A stretch of DNA of 64,000 nucleotides from Bacteroidaceae bacterium (GTDB taxonomy: Bacteria > Bacteroidota > Bacteroidia > Bacteroidales > Bacteroidaceae): contig JAFQUE010000092.1 in NCBI GenBank assembly GCA_017408685.1, positions 25,313-89,312 on the forward strand, written 5' to 3'. Made by a program: the position numbers and the translations under genes. The notes under the pieces were generated by a model that saw nothing but the letters and a program-made list of their open reading frames with translations, made no database searches and had not been told where the DNA came from. Numbering within the stretch: the stretch's first letter is position 1; each line of letters opens with the position of its first letter. Shown in pieces: positions 8,151 to 17,633 of the stretch.

Positions 8151-9542
8151 TTAAGCACTCTGGAGTGCCAGGTCTATCTCGTTGAGTTCGTTGCGGAACT
8201 GCTTGTCGGTTTCGGCAAGGTTTGTAACGGCCTTGCATGCGTGGAGCACTGTCGCGTGGTCCCTGTCGCCTATGTACTGTCCAATCTTTGAGGTTGACAT
8301 GTCGAGGTATTTCTTTGCAAGGAACATTGCCACTTGGCGCACAAGTACAACCTCGCGTTTGCGTGAACGGGTGTTTATTGCGCTCACCTCAACACCATAA
8401 TAACTTGAAACTGTCTTTATTATATCGTCGATTGATATGCTCTTTTTCTCGTAGTTGGAGAGTTCGCCCACAATCCTGCGCGCCAAATTGATATCTACAT
8501 CGGTGTTGTTGATGGTGGAGTGTGCCATGAGTGACACAACAATACCCTCAAGGTCTCTTATGCTGGCATTGACATGCTCGGCAATGTATGATATCACCTC
8601 TTCGGGGAAGTTCAGACCGTCGCGGTAAACCTTGTATCTGAGGATGTTCTTCCTTAATTCAAGGTCTGGCTTTTCTATCTCGGCTGTCATGCCCCACTTG
8701 AAACGTGTGATGAGGCGTTCCTCCATGCCTTGCAGTTGTGCGGGTGAACGGTCTGATGTCATAATCAACTGCTTGCCGTTCAGGTGCAGATGGTTGAATA
8801 TGTGGAAGAATGCATTCTGCGTCTTCTGAAGACCTGCAAATTCCTGAATATCGTCAATGATGAGTACGTCAATGCTCTGGTAGAATCTCATGAAATCATT
8901 GAAATTCTTTTGCAGAATGGAGTCGGTGTATTGTACCTGGAACAGATGTGCCGACACATAGAGGACTCTCAATTCCGGGTGAAGTTCCTTTATTCTTACA
9001 CCTATGGCATTTATGAGGTGTGTTTTGCCCACGCCCGATGAACCGTGTATGAACAGGGGGTTGAATGCGCGTCCCGGTTTGTCGGCAACGCTCATGGCAA
9101 CCGAACGCGACAGACGGTTACTTATACCTTCGACATAGTTATCAAAGGTGTAGCGGCTAATGAGCATGGAGTCAAGTTCCTGAACTGTTTCCTGCATGGC
9201 CTTTGGTGCGCTGTTGCCGCTGTTGCCTGTACCTTTGTTTGTGTGACTGTAGTTTTCAGTGCTTACCTCTACGCTCAGGTTGTTGTCCTTGTCGGTGAGT
9301 ACACTGTACATCAACTGGGTGCCTTTGCCCATGACCTTGAAAAGGGTAGTGCGCAACAGGTCCACATAGTTGCCCTCAAGAAACTCATAAACAAAGTTGC
9401 TCTTCACCTGTATTGTCAAGGTGCCGGCCTCGTATCTGAGTGGCGTTATGTCCGCGAACCAGGTCGTAAAGGTTGCCTCCGAGACATTGTCACGGATAAT
9501 CTCAAGGCATCTGTTCCACTTTGTTGTCAGGTTTGAACTCAT
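8151..9542 (-). CDS. dnaA: chromosomal replication initiator DnaA
   Basis: 463 aa. It binds DnaA boxes and opens the replication origin. Domain I (about 1-85) begins [21 protein letters not shown] variable linker follows (about 90-120, rich in N, G and S). The AAA+ ATPase has its Walker A at 167-174 (GSSGVGKT) and Walker B at [10 protein letters not shown]. The C-terminal DNA-binding domain has the signature [15 protein letters not shown]. Length and domain order are normal. It is monocistronic: its own terminator lies downstream and a long gap upstream. Confidence 0.97.
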   Translation of the reverse strand: MSSNLTTKWNRCLEIIRDNVSEATFTTWFADITPLRYEAGTLTIQVKSNFVYEFLEGNYVDLLRTTLFKVMGKGTQLMYSVLTDKDNNLSVEVSTENYSHTNKGTGNSGNSAPKAMQETVQELDSMLISRYTFDNYVEGISNRLSRSVAMSVADKPGRAFNPLFIHGSSGVGKTHLINAIGVRIKELHPELRVLYVSAHLFQVQYTDSILQKNFNDFMRFYQSIDVLIIDDIQEFAGLQKTQNAFFHIFNHLHLNGKQLIMTSDRSPAQLQGMEERLITRFKWGMTAEIEKPDLELRKNILRYKVYRDGLNFPEEVISYIAEHVNASIRDLEGIVVSLMAHSTINNTDVDINLARRIVGELSNYEKKSISIDDIIKTVSSYYGVEVSAINTRSRKREVVLVRQVAMFLAKKYLDMSTSKIGQYIGDRDHATVLHACKAVTNLAETDKQFRNELNEIDLALQSA

Positions 9543-9694
9543 TGTTTTAACTTTGTCTCTTTTTTTAGGGCGAAAAAATTAAAGAATTCCATTTGCAGAT
9601 TATTGTCTCTTGTTGAAATGGATTCTTTATAACTCTTGGCTTTCGTTGCACTTTGCCTGTGACTCTGTGCATGGCCGTTCTGTTATTTCTATTG

Positions 9695-9726
9695 CAAATA
9701 TCTCTAAATAAAAATGAAAATGCAAG
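9695..9726 (-). promoter_or_regulatory. probable dnaA promoter
   Basis: On the minus strand CTTG (9723-9726), a 20-bp spacer and GATATTTG (9695-9702). One mismatch in each box. It would give a leader of about 145 nt. Confidence 0.4.
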
Positions 9727-10103
9727 CAAAGAAAATCACCCGTAAATTTGTCCTTAGATAATATGCTGTATATCAGTGTCTTAGCAAATGGGTGAAACTG
9801 ACGTTTTGTTGTTTTGCGTTATTTTTTTTGGACATTGGAGTTCAATGAGTTAGGTTTCGCGTTCTCTTTTCCTCATCTTCTCGGTGTGCCCGATAAATCT
9901 TGTTTCCGTGCCTTACAGGTGCTTTTGAGGCAGTCATCCTTGTTGGCAATTTCTTTGTTTATTATTTAGAATCATTCTATATAACCGTAAAAATTTTGTT
10001 ATTAAAAAAAATCTCCAATGGCTAAAAGAATGGATAATTTTGTGTCAAAAATGATTGTTTTTTCCAAATTGCCTGCTTAACTTAATAGGGCGTGGAACAA
10101 TCA

Positions 10104-10186
10104 AATGCGTGGAACATGGGAGTTGAAAACTGGAAACGGAAAGTGGAAAGATGAAATGTGAAAACGGGAAAGTAAAAACGGAGAAC
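10104..10186 (+). repeat. purine-rich GTGGAAAG/GTGAAAA repeat tract
   Basis: A run of short degenerate units (GCGTGGAAC, GTTGAAAAC, TGGAAAC, GGAAAGTGGAAAGATGAAA, GTGAAAACGGGAAAG) just downstream of dnaX. The 19-mer at 10138-10156 recurs exactly inside mnmA at 28768-28786. Confidence 0.6.
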
Positions 10187-10201
10187 TGTTTATAGTTTGC
10201 A

Positions 10202-12055
10202 TTATCTTACCAACTCAAGACCGAGTTCCACTCTCATTTTCTCTAAAAGAGGGTTCTTCTCCTTCAGAATCTCGTATTGCTTGGTGCGGTCACTCACGTG
10301 TCTCTCCACTACAACCTTGTTCACGTTCACTTTCATGTACGGGATGGTGCCATTGAGATATTCACTCATGCCGTTGCATATCCTTTTGCTCTCTTTCTCA
10401 AACAGTTCTGCAGCCAGTTGGTTGTCCACCGATATTGTGAATGATTTGCCTCCGTCGAATGACGGTGTCATTATCTTCATTCTGTCGGCAAGCGCCCTCT
10501 CGTTTTCCGGCAGTTTGAGCGCGAACGACATCCATGCTGTGGAGAGCGTTCCGGCGTTTATCTCTACAGTCTTGGGTGCAGTATCTGCCGGTTCAGGCAT
10601 TTCGGGTTTAGCGGTGTCCTGAACCGGTTTTGTCTCATTTTGTTGTGCTGCCGAAGGAACTGTTGCCGACATTGCGCGTGAACCGCCGAACAGCCCGCCT
10701 GCGCGCTTTGCCTGCATTGCCGCGGGTCTTCCCTGCAGAACGGGACCCGGGGCTCCTGTTGCTGTCTGCTGCTGCGGTTGCGTTGCGGTTGCAGTTGTGC
10801 TTGCTGCCGTATTGCCGGCAATGGCGTTACTGTTCCCGGCGGCATTCTGATTGGTCGTTGCCGTGTGTTGTGCAGGGGTGTGGTTCTCTTCTACTTTGCT
10901 GCTCAGTCTATTGAATATGGGTTTTAACATCTTGGGGCTACGCCCCGCTCCCTCCTCGCTGTCATCCGACAACTGGGAGAGTTCTATGATGGTCAACTCT
11001 ACCAGCAAACGTTTGTTGCGGCTTGTCCTGTAGTTCATGCTGCAGTTGTTGCACAACTTTATTGCATTGAATATGAACTTGGCCTTGCACCTTGCCGCCT
11101 GGTTCGCGTAGCGCGTACGCAACTCGTCGCTTCCTTCGAAGAGCGGTGCTGTTGCCGGGTCTCCGTTTACCAAAAGGTCTCTGAAGTGTGCCGCGGCGCC
11201 CTCGATGAATATATTGCCTTCAAATCCTTTGGTAAGGACTTCGTTGAATAGCAGCAGGGCCTGTGGTGTCTTCCCCTCAAGTACAAGGTCTGTAAACCTG
11301 AAGTAGTATTCGTAGTCCAGGACATTGAGGCTGCTTATGACTTTTGAATATGTGAGGTCTCCTTGGGTGAAACTTACCATCTGGTCGAACAGCGAGAGCG
11401 CGTCGCGCATGCAGCCGTCCGATTTCTGTGCAATAATGCGCAGAGCCTCATGTTCGGTCTTTATACCCTCTTTTGTGGCAATTCCTTGCAGGTGAGCCAT
11501 TATGTCGGCAACCTCAATGCGGCTGAAGTCGTAAATCTGGCAACGTGAAAGGATGGTGGGTATAATCTTGTGCTTTTCGGTCGTGGCAAGTATGAATATT
11601 GCGTGTGCAGGCGGTTCTTCAAGGGTCTTGAGGAATGCGTTGAATGCCGCTTGCGAAAGCATGTGTACCTCATCTATTATATATACCTTGTAGCGGCCAA
11701 TCTGTGGCGGTATGCGCACCTGCTCATTGAGCGAGCGTATGTCCTCGACCGAGTTGTTGCTTGCTGCGTCCAGTTCATATATCGAGTATGAGCGCTGTTG
11801 GTTGAACGATTGGCACGACTCGCATTGGTTGCACGGTTCTCCGTCGCTTGTGGGGTGGGTGCAGTTTATTGTCTTTGCGAAAATGCGTGCACATGTGGTC
11901 TTTCCCACGCCTCTTGGGCCGCAGAAAAGATATGCATGAGCCAGTTTCCCGTTCTGTATCGCATTCTTAAGCGTTGTTGTCAGTGACTTCTGTGCAACCA
12001 CCGACTCGAAGGTGTCGGGGCGGTACTTTCTTGCCGAAACTATGTAATTCTCCAT
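10202..12055 (-). CDS. dnaX: DNA polymerase III gamma/tau subunit
   Basis: 617 aa. It is the clamp-loader ATPase of the replicative polymerase. The Walker A motif GPRGVGKT is at 46-53, zinc-binding cysteines at 65, 75, 78 and 81, Walker B at YIIDEVHMLS and the SRC box at ILSRCQIYDF. After the clamp-loader core comes a low-complexity linker rich in Q, N, A and T (about 390-480), then a C-terminal tau domain ending LGLELVR. No obvious A-rich slippery site for a short gamma form was noticed. A good promoter lies upstream. Confidence 0.95.
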   Translation of the reverse strand: MENYIVSARKYRPDTFESVVAQKSLTTTLKNAIQNGKLAHAYLFCGPRGVGKTTCARIFAKTINCTHPTSDGEPCNQCESCQSFNQQRSYSIYELDAASNNSVEDIRSLNEQVRIPPQIGRYKVYIIDEVHMLSQAAFNAFLKTLEEPPAHAIFILATTEKHKIIPTILSRCQIYDFSRIEVADIMAHLQGIATKEGIKTEHEALRIIAQKSDGCMRDALSLFDQMVSFTQGDLTYSKVISSLNVLDYEYYFRFTDLVLEGKTPQALLLFNEVLTKGFEGNIFIEGAAAHFRDLLVNGDPATAPLFEGSDELRTRYANQAARCKAKFIFNAIKLCNNCSMNYRTSRNKRLLVELTIIELSQLSDDSEEGAGRSPKMLKPIFNRLSSKVEENHTPAQHTATTNQNAAGNSNAIAGNTAASTTATATQPQQQTATGAPGPVLQGRPAAMQAKRAGGLFGGSRAMSATVPSAAQQNETKPVQDTAKPEMPEPADTAPKTVEINAGTLSTAWMSFALKLPENERALADRMKIMTPSFDGGKSFTISVDNQLAAELFEKESKRICNGMSEYLNGTIPYMKVNVNKVVVERHVSDRTKQYEILKEKNPLLEKMRVELGLELVR

Positions 12056-12081
12056 GTGTTAGGTTGGCTTGCGGTTGTTGT

Positions 12082-12110
12082 GCCCTAACGCCCCGGCGGG
12101 CTCTTTGGGC
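12082..12110 (-). promoter_or_regulatory. nested hairpin in the dnaX leader
   Basis: Two nested GCCC/GGGC pairs (12082-12085 with 12107-12110, and 12090-12093 with 12098-12101) lie 27 bp before the dnaX ATG, inside its predicted leader. Possible attenuation or translation control; function unknown. Confidence 0.3.
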
Positions 12111-12129
12111 ATGTAACTATAATACTATA

Positions 12130-12160
12130 CAAAGATAGTACAAACTGCTTGCCGAACAAA
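12130..12160 (-). promoter_or_regulatory. promoter for dnaX
   Basis: On the minus strand TTTG (12157-12160), a 19-bp spacer and TATCTTTG (12130-12137), both exact. It lies between the ruvC stop and dnaX, so dnaX has its own transcript start. Confidence 0.65.
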
Positions 12161-12202
12161 ATTGTTGCGCTGTTTTCTCTGCGGCAGCAGTTCATTTCTG
12201 CA

Positions 12203-12778
12203 TTACTTTATCTTGTTGGGGTTCTTGGCCGCAAAGTCGGCCCATGATGAATATTTCTTGTCGCCAGTTGGTTTGCCCCGTTGTATGAAATGGCAGAATG
12301 CAGCGCCAAGCGCGTCGGTGGCGTCCATGAACTGCGGCATTTCTTCGCCCGAGATGTTGAGCATGCGGCGCAGCATGTCGGCAACCTGCTCCTTGGAGGC
12401 AGAACCGTTGCCGGTGATAGCCATTTTAATTTTCATGGGGGCATATTCGTGTATGGGTACCTGCCGGCTGATGGCAGCAGCGATGGCAACACCTTGGGCG
12501 CGCCCCAGTTTGAGCATGCTTTGCACGTTTTTGCCGAAGAACGGTGCCTCAATGGCAAGTTCGTCGGGAAGGAATGAGTTTATGAGTCCCTGTACACGGT
12601 TGAATATTTCACCCAGTTTCATGTACATGTCCTTGCATTTGCGCAGGTCGATGACGCCCATTGCGATGAGGCGTGCACGGTTACCGTTCACGCCTATGAA
12701 AGCATAGCCCATGATGTTTGTGCCCGGGTCAATGCCCATTATTACCCTGTCGTCTGTGGGGTGGTAGCCGTTTGTCAT
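12203..12778 (-). CDS. ruvC: Holliday junction resolvase RuvC
   Basis: 191 aa. It is a nuclease that resolves four-way junctions at the end of recombination. The four acidic catalytic residues are in place: Asp17 (IMGIDPGT), Glu77 (ELAIEAPFF), Asp152 and Asp155 ([12 protein letters not shown]). The ATG at 12778 overlaps the stop of the upstream phosphatase gene by four bases (ATGA), which sets the start and suggests coupled translation. The partners ruvA and ruvB are not in the window. Confidence 0.95.
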   Translation of the reverse strand: MTNGYHPTDDRVIMGIDPGTNIMGYAFIGVNGNRARLIAMGVIDLRKCKDMYMKLGEIFNRVQGLINSFLPDELAIEAPFFGKNVQSMLKLGRAQGVAIAAAISRQVPIHEYAPMKIKMAITGNGSASKEQVADMLRRMLNISGEEMPQFMDATDALGAAFCHFIQRGKPTGDKKYSSWADFAAKNPNKIK

Positions 12779-13245
12779 AGGTTCAAATAATTGAACAGGG
12801 CCTTGCACCCTTTTTCTATCTCCTTGTATGTCTTGTCGAAATTGCCGTGATACCATGGGTCCGATATGTCGGCGCCGGAGCAGCGCTGTGGTTCGTCGGC
12901 TGCAAAATCGAGAAGTTTCCATACTTTCCCTTCACAGTCGCACCCGATTATGCGCATGAGGTTACGTACATTGTACTCTTCCATTACAATAACCATGTCG
13001 AAGTTATTGTAGTCATCAATGGTGAAGCGTCTTGCACGGTGTCCGCTGCAGGGGATTCCGTGTTGCGACAGTGTGTACCCGGCAGGATGGTATATTCCGT
13101 TGCCAATCTCCTCGCTGCTTGTGGCAGACGATTCGATATGCACCCTATCGTGGCACTGTGCCTTGCGCACAGTCTCTTTCATTATGAATTCTGCCATTGG
13201 CGAACGGCAAATGTTGCCATGGCACACGAACATTATCTTTTTCAT
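12775..13245 (-). CDS. low-molecular-weight protein tyrosine phosphatase
   Basis: 156 aa. The active-site loop C-x5-R is at the very start ([10 protein letters not shown], Cys8 and Arg14) and the general-acid Asp lies in [10 protein letters not shown]. These match small cytoplasmic tyrosine phosphatases, some of which act on polysaccharide-synthesis kinases; the substrate here is unknown. It sits between cdd (5 bp upstream) and ruvC (4-bp overlap), so the three form one transcription unit. Confidence 0.92.
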   Translation of the reverse strand: MKKIMFVCHGNICRSPMAEFIMKETVRKAQCHDRVHIESSATSSEEIGNGIYHPAGYTLSQHGIPCSGHRARRFTIDDYNNFDMVIVMEEYNVRNLMRIIGCDCEGKVWKLLDFAADEPQRCSGADISDPWYHGNFDKTYKEIEKGCKALFNYLNL

Positions 13246-13250
13246 TTCTC

Positions 13251-13733
13251 TTATTCCAAAAATGCCGAATCAAAAGAGAGCGGCAACAGAGCCTTGATAC
13301 CATCCTCGATAATATAACATTGCTTTGCTCCGTAAAGGATTATCCTTATTGTGTTGCCGAATCGTTTTTCAGTTTCCAGAATTACCTGGCGGCATGCGCC
13401 ACATGGCGGTATGGGCATTTCAAGTTCACCTTGTGCAGTGCGGGCGGCAATGGCAAGTGTCTCTACGGCCTCGTTAGGGTATTGGGAGTTTGCCCAAAAG
13501 AGCGTAGTGCGCTCGGCGCACAATCCCGATGGGTAGGCGGCATTCTCCTGATTGCTGCCGCTTACAATGGTTCCGTTGCTCAGTCTCACTGCTGCGCCCA
13601 CGTTGAAATTAGAGTAAACGGCATAACTGTTGGCTGTGGCGGCACGTGCTGCGTCAACCACTTCTCTGTCTGCTGTCTGCAACTCGTCGTATGTGCAAAC
13701 GGCAACCTTTGTCTGCAGAATCATCTCCTTCAT
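13251..13733 (-). CDS. cdd: cytidine deaminase
   Basis: 160 aa. It deaminates cytidine and deoxycytidine to uridine forms in pyrimidine salvage. The zinc site is clear: CAE in GLCAERTTLF (proton-shuttle Glu) and PCGACRQ with two cysteines. Substrate-binding residues lie in YSNFNVGAAV. The length suits the homotetrameric class. The start MKEMILQTK is the upstream of two closely spaced ATGs. First gene of the cdd-phosphatase-ruvC unit. Confidence 0.93.
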   Translation of the reverse strand: MKEMILQTKVAVCTYDELQTADREVVDAARAATANSYAVYSNFNVGAAVRLSNGTIVSGSNQENAAYPSGLCAERTTLFWANSQYPNEAVETLAIAARTAQGELEMPIPPCGACRQVILETEKRFGNTIRIILYGAKQCYIIEDGIKALLPLSFDSAFLE

Positions 13734-13761
13734 AATGCGTCGGTTTATGTTTTTATTACTG

Positions 13762-13793
13762 CGAAGATAAGCAAATAGTTGCTCAAAATCAAT
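13762..13793 (-). promoter_or_regulatory. probable cdd promoter
   Basis: On the minus strand TTG (13790-13792), 20 bp, then TATCTTCG (13762-13769), one base off the -7 consensus. It lies 29 bp before the cdd ATG. Confidence 0.45.
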
Positions 13794-13888
13794 TCGGAAA
13801 CTCTTTTTTATATCTAAAAATGTATGTTTTCTTTTTCCTCCCGACTACATAGCCCGCTATGTGTTCTTCGTAAAATAAAAAAACATCC

Positions 13889-13896
13889 TATCTTTG
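13889..13896 (+). promoter_or_regulatory. -7 box for glucosaminidase gene
   Basis: TATCTTTG is an exact -7 element, 62 bp before the ATG at 13959. The -33 region is weak. Confidence 0.4.
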
Positions 13897-13958
13897 CGAT
13901 ATGAATTCAAACAACTTCATGTTCATTTTTTATTGTAAACGATTGATAAATTCTGCAA

Positions 13959-14849
13959 ATGAGAAACTATAATATATTCATACTTGCGGCACTTCTCCTT
14001 TTTACAGGTTGTGTGTCGTTCAAAGGACAACAGGTTACAGAATACAGGGGCAGCGACGATTATGACAGTTATGTGCGCACATACTATCCCCTTGCGGTGG
14101 AACAGATGAAGAAGTACGGTATTCCGGCAAGCATTACCCTTGCCCAGGGATTGCTGGAGAGCGGTGCAGGCAAGAGTGAACTGTCGCGCAAGTCGAACAA
14201 CCATTTCGGCATAAAGGCCGACAAGAGTTGGAAAGGCCGTACGGTCTCTTCGATGGACAACGGGCGCATGTGCAAGTTCCGCAAGTACAGCGATGTCAGC
14301 GGTTCTTATGAGGACCACTCCAAATTTCTTGTGGGCAGGCAGCGTTATGCGTTCCTGTTCGAACTGGCACCGGACGATTACAAAGGTTGGGCAAAGGGCC
14401 TTAAACAGGCCGGGTATGCCGAGGACAGCAAGTATCCGCAGAAACTCATAAACCTCATCGAGAGATATAATCTGCAACGTTTCGACGCTCCCTCTCCAAT
14501 AGGCGGCGGCAGGGTAGTGCGTGATGTCAACGGAGTACCGTACATTATTGCCGAGGTGGGGGACAGAATGACCCTGCTGGCAGGCGAACTTGGTCTGTCG
14601 GTTAGGAAACTCAGGAAATATAACGACATACACGATAAACGTGAACCGGTTCCCGGCGAGAGACTCTTTTTGAAGAAAAAGAGGAGCAAGGCTGCAAAAG
14701 GCAGCAATTTCCACACTACTGCAAGCGGCGAGAGCCTCTATACAATATCACAAGAATATGGTATAAGACTAATGAAACTGTATGACCTTAATCCGCAATA
14801 CAGGAGTTATACCAAACTGAAGGTCGGGGACATAATAAGACTGAGGTAA
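13959..14849 (+). CDS. glucosaminidase-LysM lipoprotein
   Basis: 296 aa. A lipoprotein signal (MRNYNIFILAALLLFTGC, lipidated Cys18) is followed by a glucosaminidase domain of the FlgJ/Acm type (about 50-170). It shows GIPASITLAQGLLESGAGKSEL with the catalytic Glu and NNHFGIKAD. Two LysM-like segments follow, PYIIAEVGDRMTLLAGELG and, at the end, TTASGESLYTISQEYGIR, which bind peptidoglycan. It probably cuts glycan strands in the periplasm during cell-wall growth. It is convergent with the next gene, 11 bp away. Confidence 0.88.
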   Translation: MRNYNIFILAALLLFTGCVSFKGQQVTEYRGSDDYDSYVRTYYPLAVEQMKKYGIPASITLAQGLLESGAGKSELSRKSNNHFGIKADKSWKGRTVSSMDNGRMCKFRKYSDVSGSYEDHSKFLVGRQRYAFLFELAPDDYKGWAKGLKQAGYAEDSKYPQKLINLIERYNLQRFDAPSPIGGGRVVRDVNGVPYIIAEVGDRMTLLAGELGLSVRKLRKYNDIHDKREPVPGERLFLKKKRSKAAKGSNFHTTASGESLYTISQEYGIRLMKLYDLNPQYRSYTKLKVGDIIRLR

Positions 14850-14860
14850 AAAACAGCCTG

Positions 14861-15196
14861 TTATTTATTCTTTTCAATCTCTGCCGGAATGCGGTAGGCA
14901 GTGTAGAGTTCCATGAGTGCACCGCATAGCATAACCGCAATCCACTCATTGTTGTGCAGTGTGAGCATGAGCACTCCTGCTGTCACAAGCAGCAATGCAC
15001 CAATCTGCTGCTGGTTAACAAGTCTGCGCACGGTAAAGGTCTTGTGCCTTGGTCTCAGAATGAACTGCGTTACAGCGAACACAACGGCTCCCGTAGTGTA
15101 GATATATGCATAAATCCCGGGCAGGAACAAGCGTGAAACTGCGCCGAATAGCAGCACTGCCGCCGCAATCATGTATATGAATCTTATTGCTTTCAT
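14861..15196 (-). CDS. small membrane protein of unknown function
   Basis: 111 aa. Two hydrophobic hairpins are visible: FIYMIAAAVLLFGAVSRLFL with IYTTGAVVFAVTQFIL, then GALLLVTAGVLMLTL with WIAVMLCGALMELYTAY, so about four membrane segments. A basic loop (RPRHKTFTVRRLVNQQQ) sits between them. No family is recognised. It follows the DivIC/FtsB-like gene by six bases on the same strand, so it may share its transcript and perhaps a role at the cell envelope. Confidence 0.65.
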   Translation of the reverse strand: MKAIRFIYMIAAAVLLFGAVSRLFLPGIYAYIYTTGAVVFAVTQFILRPRHKTFTVRRLVNQQQIGALLLVTAGVLMLTLHNNEWIAVMLCGALMELYTAYRIPAEIEKNK

Positions 15197-15202
15197 CTTG
15201 AC

Positions 15203-15514
15203 TTAATCCTCAATTATAAACACATCCTCGTCGGCAGTGTGCATGTTATACTTGTCACGGCAAATCTTCTCGATTTCCCTGATATCGCCGTTCGGTCCAA
15301 TACGGTCGTTCTTGCGCTCAATTTCAAGCGAGTCGCGTTTCATCCGGGCAATCTCATCTTCAAGTTCGGCAATCTTGTGTCTGTTCTCAAAATGCCTTAT
15401 CATGCTCTTGTCATCTATGAGTACCACAATGACAAGAAAAATGATTGTCACAAAAAGATATTTGTGACTTTTTATCCAGTTGAATATTTTTGTGAATCTT
15501 GCGAACATAACCAA
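15203..15514 (-). CDS. septum formation initiator protein (DivIC/FtsB family)
   Basis: 103 aa. A short cytoplasmic end, one membrane segment (YLFVTIIFLVIVVLI) and a coiled-coil periplasmic part (ENRHKIAELEDEIARMKRDSLEIERKND). It ends with the family's IREIEKICRDKYNMHTADEDVFII segment. This is the layout of DivIC/FtsB, which joins FtsL and FtsQ in the division complex. MVM at the start offers two ATGs; the first is used. TATCTTCG at 15529-15536 is a possible -7 box. Confidence 0.82.
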   Translation of the reverse strand: MVMFARFTKIFNWIKSHKYLFVTIIFLVIVVLIDDKSMIRHFENRHKIAELEDEIARMKRDSLEIERKNDRIGPNGDIREIEKICRDKYNMHTADEDVFIIED

Positions 15515-15638
15515 TCAGTTTCAATGTGCGAAGATAATAAAAAAAGGATACAAAACAGAGAGCGGTTCAAATATAAAAATACCTATTATATAATAAAACA
15601 CTCTTTTTTGAGTTATAATATCGATAAACAGGTATTCC

Positions 15639-17627
15639 GTGAACAGAAACGTATGCTACATATCACTATTTCTCCTGCTGCTCGCCGTTGTGTCGTGCAG
15701 TAGCGAAAAGGCCATAAAGAAAGGTGATAAACTCGCCGCCATTATGGAGTACCATGAGGCTGCCAAGGAGTACAAGAAGGCCTACAGGAAGGTTTCACCC
15801 AAAGAGCGGGCGAAGCGTGCCGAGGTTGCGTGGAAACTTGCCGAATGTTATCGCAAGAGCAATAGTCCGGTGTTTGCGGCCGCTGCCTACCAGAATGCGG
15901 TACGTTACGGTTACCCCGATTCCACAGCGCTCCTTCACCTTGCCGGAACACAGTTGCAGAAGGGCGACTACAAGGCATCGGAGAAGAGTTATCGTCAATT
16001 CCTTGAGATTGCTCCCGATAATCGCATGGCACAGGTTGGTCTGCAATCGGCAATCCAATCGGTGGACTGGAAAAAGAATCCCAACCGTTATATTGTAAAG
16101 AAATCAAAGGATCTCAACGGCCAGCGCAGTGACTTCTGTCCCATGTTCGTGGGCGAGGACACCACTATGATAATAACCACCACAACCCGCAAGGACGCAA
16201 GCGGCGAGGACCTCAACGGAATAACCGGGCAAAAGTATGCCGACCTCTTCTTGACAAAACTCGATGAGAAAGGCCGTTGGCAAAAGAGCGAGAAGATTGA
16301 GAGCGATGTGAACAGCGAGTTCGAGGACGGCGCATGTGCTTTCACCCCCGACGGCAAGGTAATGTACTTCACCCGTTGCGTTACCGACCCACAGTATCCC
16401 CGTTACGCAGCCATATACAAGAGTAACCGCAGCGACGCCTCTTGGAGCAAACCCGAACAGGTCGTCATCTCCCGTGACACCCTCTCGCTCTATGCCCACC
16501 CGGCGGTATCGCCTGACGGTAACTGGCTCTACTTTACATCCAATATGGCGGGTGGCTTCGGAGGGCTTGACCTTTGGCGTTTCTACATAGGTGCAAGTCG
16601 TGCCATGGAGGGCGTGGTTGAGAACCTTGGTCCCATGATTAATACCGAGGGTAACGAACAGTTCCCCACTTTTGGTCCCAAAGGAGAACTCTTCTTCTCG
16701 TCCGACGGTTATCCCGGAATGGGCGGTCTTGACATCTATTATGCTACAGTGCAGAACGATACGGTGTGGACGGTTGCAAATATGGGTGCCCCCGTCAATT
16801 CCAACGGCGATGACTTCGGCATGACGTTTGCTCCGGGACTCTATCGCGGGTTCTTCTCATCCAACCGTGGCGATGCCCGCGGGTGGGACCACATATACTC
16901 TTTCTTCCTGCCCGAAACCGTGCATATGCTTCGTGGCTGGATATATGAGAAGGATGGTTATGAACTTCCCGAAGGCGTCATATACATGATTGGCGATGAC
17001 GGCACGAACAGCAGTTTCGGTGTAATGAACGACGGTTCCTACAGCGTGCGTGTGACTCCCGGCGTCAAGTATGTGTTGTTGGGAACCTGCAAGGGTTATC
17101 TGAATGCCATGCAGGAACTTGCTGCTGACAGCGTCGAGGGGAACATGGAGTACCAACTCGACTTTGCCCTTGCCTCAATAACCAAACCGGTGCTCATTGA
17201 TAATATCTTCTACGAATATGACAAGGCGACTCTGACGCCCGAGTCTACTGCCTCGCTCGACGAACTTGTGAGGTTGCTTGGCCTCAATCCCAATGTCACA
17301 ATAGAACTTGGTTCTCATTGCGACTTGCGCGGTAGCGACAAATATAACCAACGGCTTTCCCAAGCACGTGCCGAATCGGTGGTCGAGTATCTTGTAAGCA
17401 AGGGTGTGGAAAAGGAGCGCCTGACTGCAACTGGTTATGGCGAAGGTGCCCCCAAGGTCGTGACAAAGAAGTTGGGCGAGAAGTACACTTTCCTAAAAGA
17501 GGGTGATGTGCTCGATGAGGCCTTTATCAACGCTCTTGAAAGCGAAGAGCAGAAGGAGGCTTGCCATGCTCTCAACCGCCGTACCGAATTCCAGGTACTG
17601 CGCACCACTTATAGATTGTATGAGTAA
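15639..17627 (+). CDS. porE: PorE-like T9SS lipoprotein (TPR, beta-propeller, CRD, OmpA)
   Basis: 662 aa with a GTG start: an in-frame TGA lies upstream and no ATG fits. Signal and lipobox are MNRNVCYISLFLLLLAVVSC (Cys20). Domains in order: TPR helices (about 30-140), WD40/PD40 propeller repeats (about 150-420, for example AVSPDGNWLYFTSNMAGGFG), a carboxypeptidase-regulatory-like domain (about 425-510), and an OmpA C-terminal domain (about 515-662, with LGSHCDLRGSDKYNQRLSQA). Order and length match Porphyromonas gingivalis PorE, which anchors the type IX secretion system to peptidoglycan. OmpA-family relatives with the same layout exist, so a direct ortholog is likely but unproven. Confidence 0.8.
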   Translation: MNRNVCYISLFLLLLAVVSCSSEKAIKKGDKLAAIMEYHEAAKEYKKAYRKVSPKERAKRAEVAWKLAECYRKSNSPVFAAAAYQNAVRYGYPDSTALLHLAGTQLQKGDYKASEKSYRQFLEIAPDNRMAQVGLQSAIQSVDWKKNPNRYIVKKSKDLNGQRSDFCPMFVGEDTTMIITTTTRKDASGEDLNGITGQKYADLFLTKLDEKGRWQKSEKIESDVNSEFEDGACAFTPDGKVMYFTRCVTDPQYPRYAAIYKSNRSDASWSKPEQVVISRDTLSLYAHPAVSPDGNWLYFTSNMAGGFGGLDLWRFYIGASRAMEGVVENLGPMINTEGNEQFPTFGPKGELFFSSDGYPGMGGLDIYYATVQNDTVWTVANMGAPVNSNGDDFGMTFAPGLYRGFFSSNRGDARGWDHIYSFFLPETVHMLRGWIYEKDGYELPEGVIYMIGDDGTNSSFGVMNDGSYSVRVTPGVKYVLLGTCKGYLNAMQELAADSVEGNMEYQLDFALASITKPVLIDNIFYEYDKATLTPESTASLDELVRLLGLNPNVTIELGSHCDLRGSDKYNQRLSQARAESVVEYLVSKGVEKERLTATGYGEGAPKVVTKKLGEKYTFLKEGDVLDEAFINALESEEQKEACHALNRRTEFQVLRTTYRLYE

Positions 17628-17633
17628 GGGGCG

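Larger units (their letters stand above)
9543..10201. other. 659-bp AT-rich gap upstream of dnaA
   Basis: No protein-coding gene or structured RNA is recognised. The part nearest dnaA carries a probable dnaA promoter. The far end (about 10104-10186) holds a purine-rich repeat tract. Nothing matches an exact DnaA box (TTATCCACA), so it cannot be called an origin, although a long AT-rich gap beside dnaA is a reasonable place to test. Confidence 0.5.

Noticed and set aside
9543-10201. Origin of replication with DnaA boxes
   Set aside because: No exact TTATCCACA or its complement was found by eye; kept only as a low-interest question.
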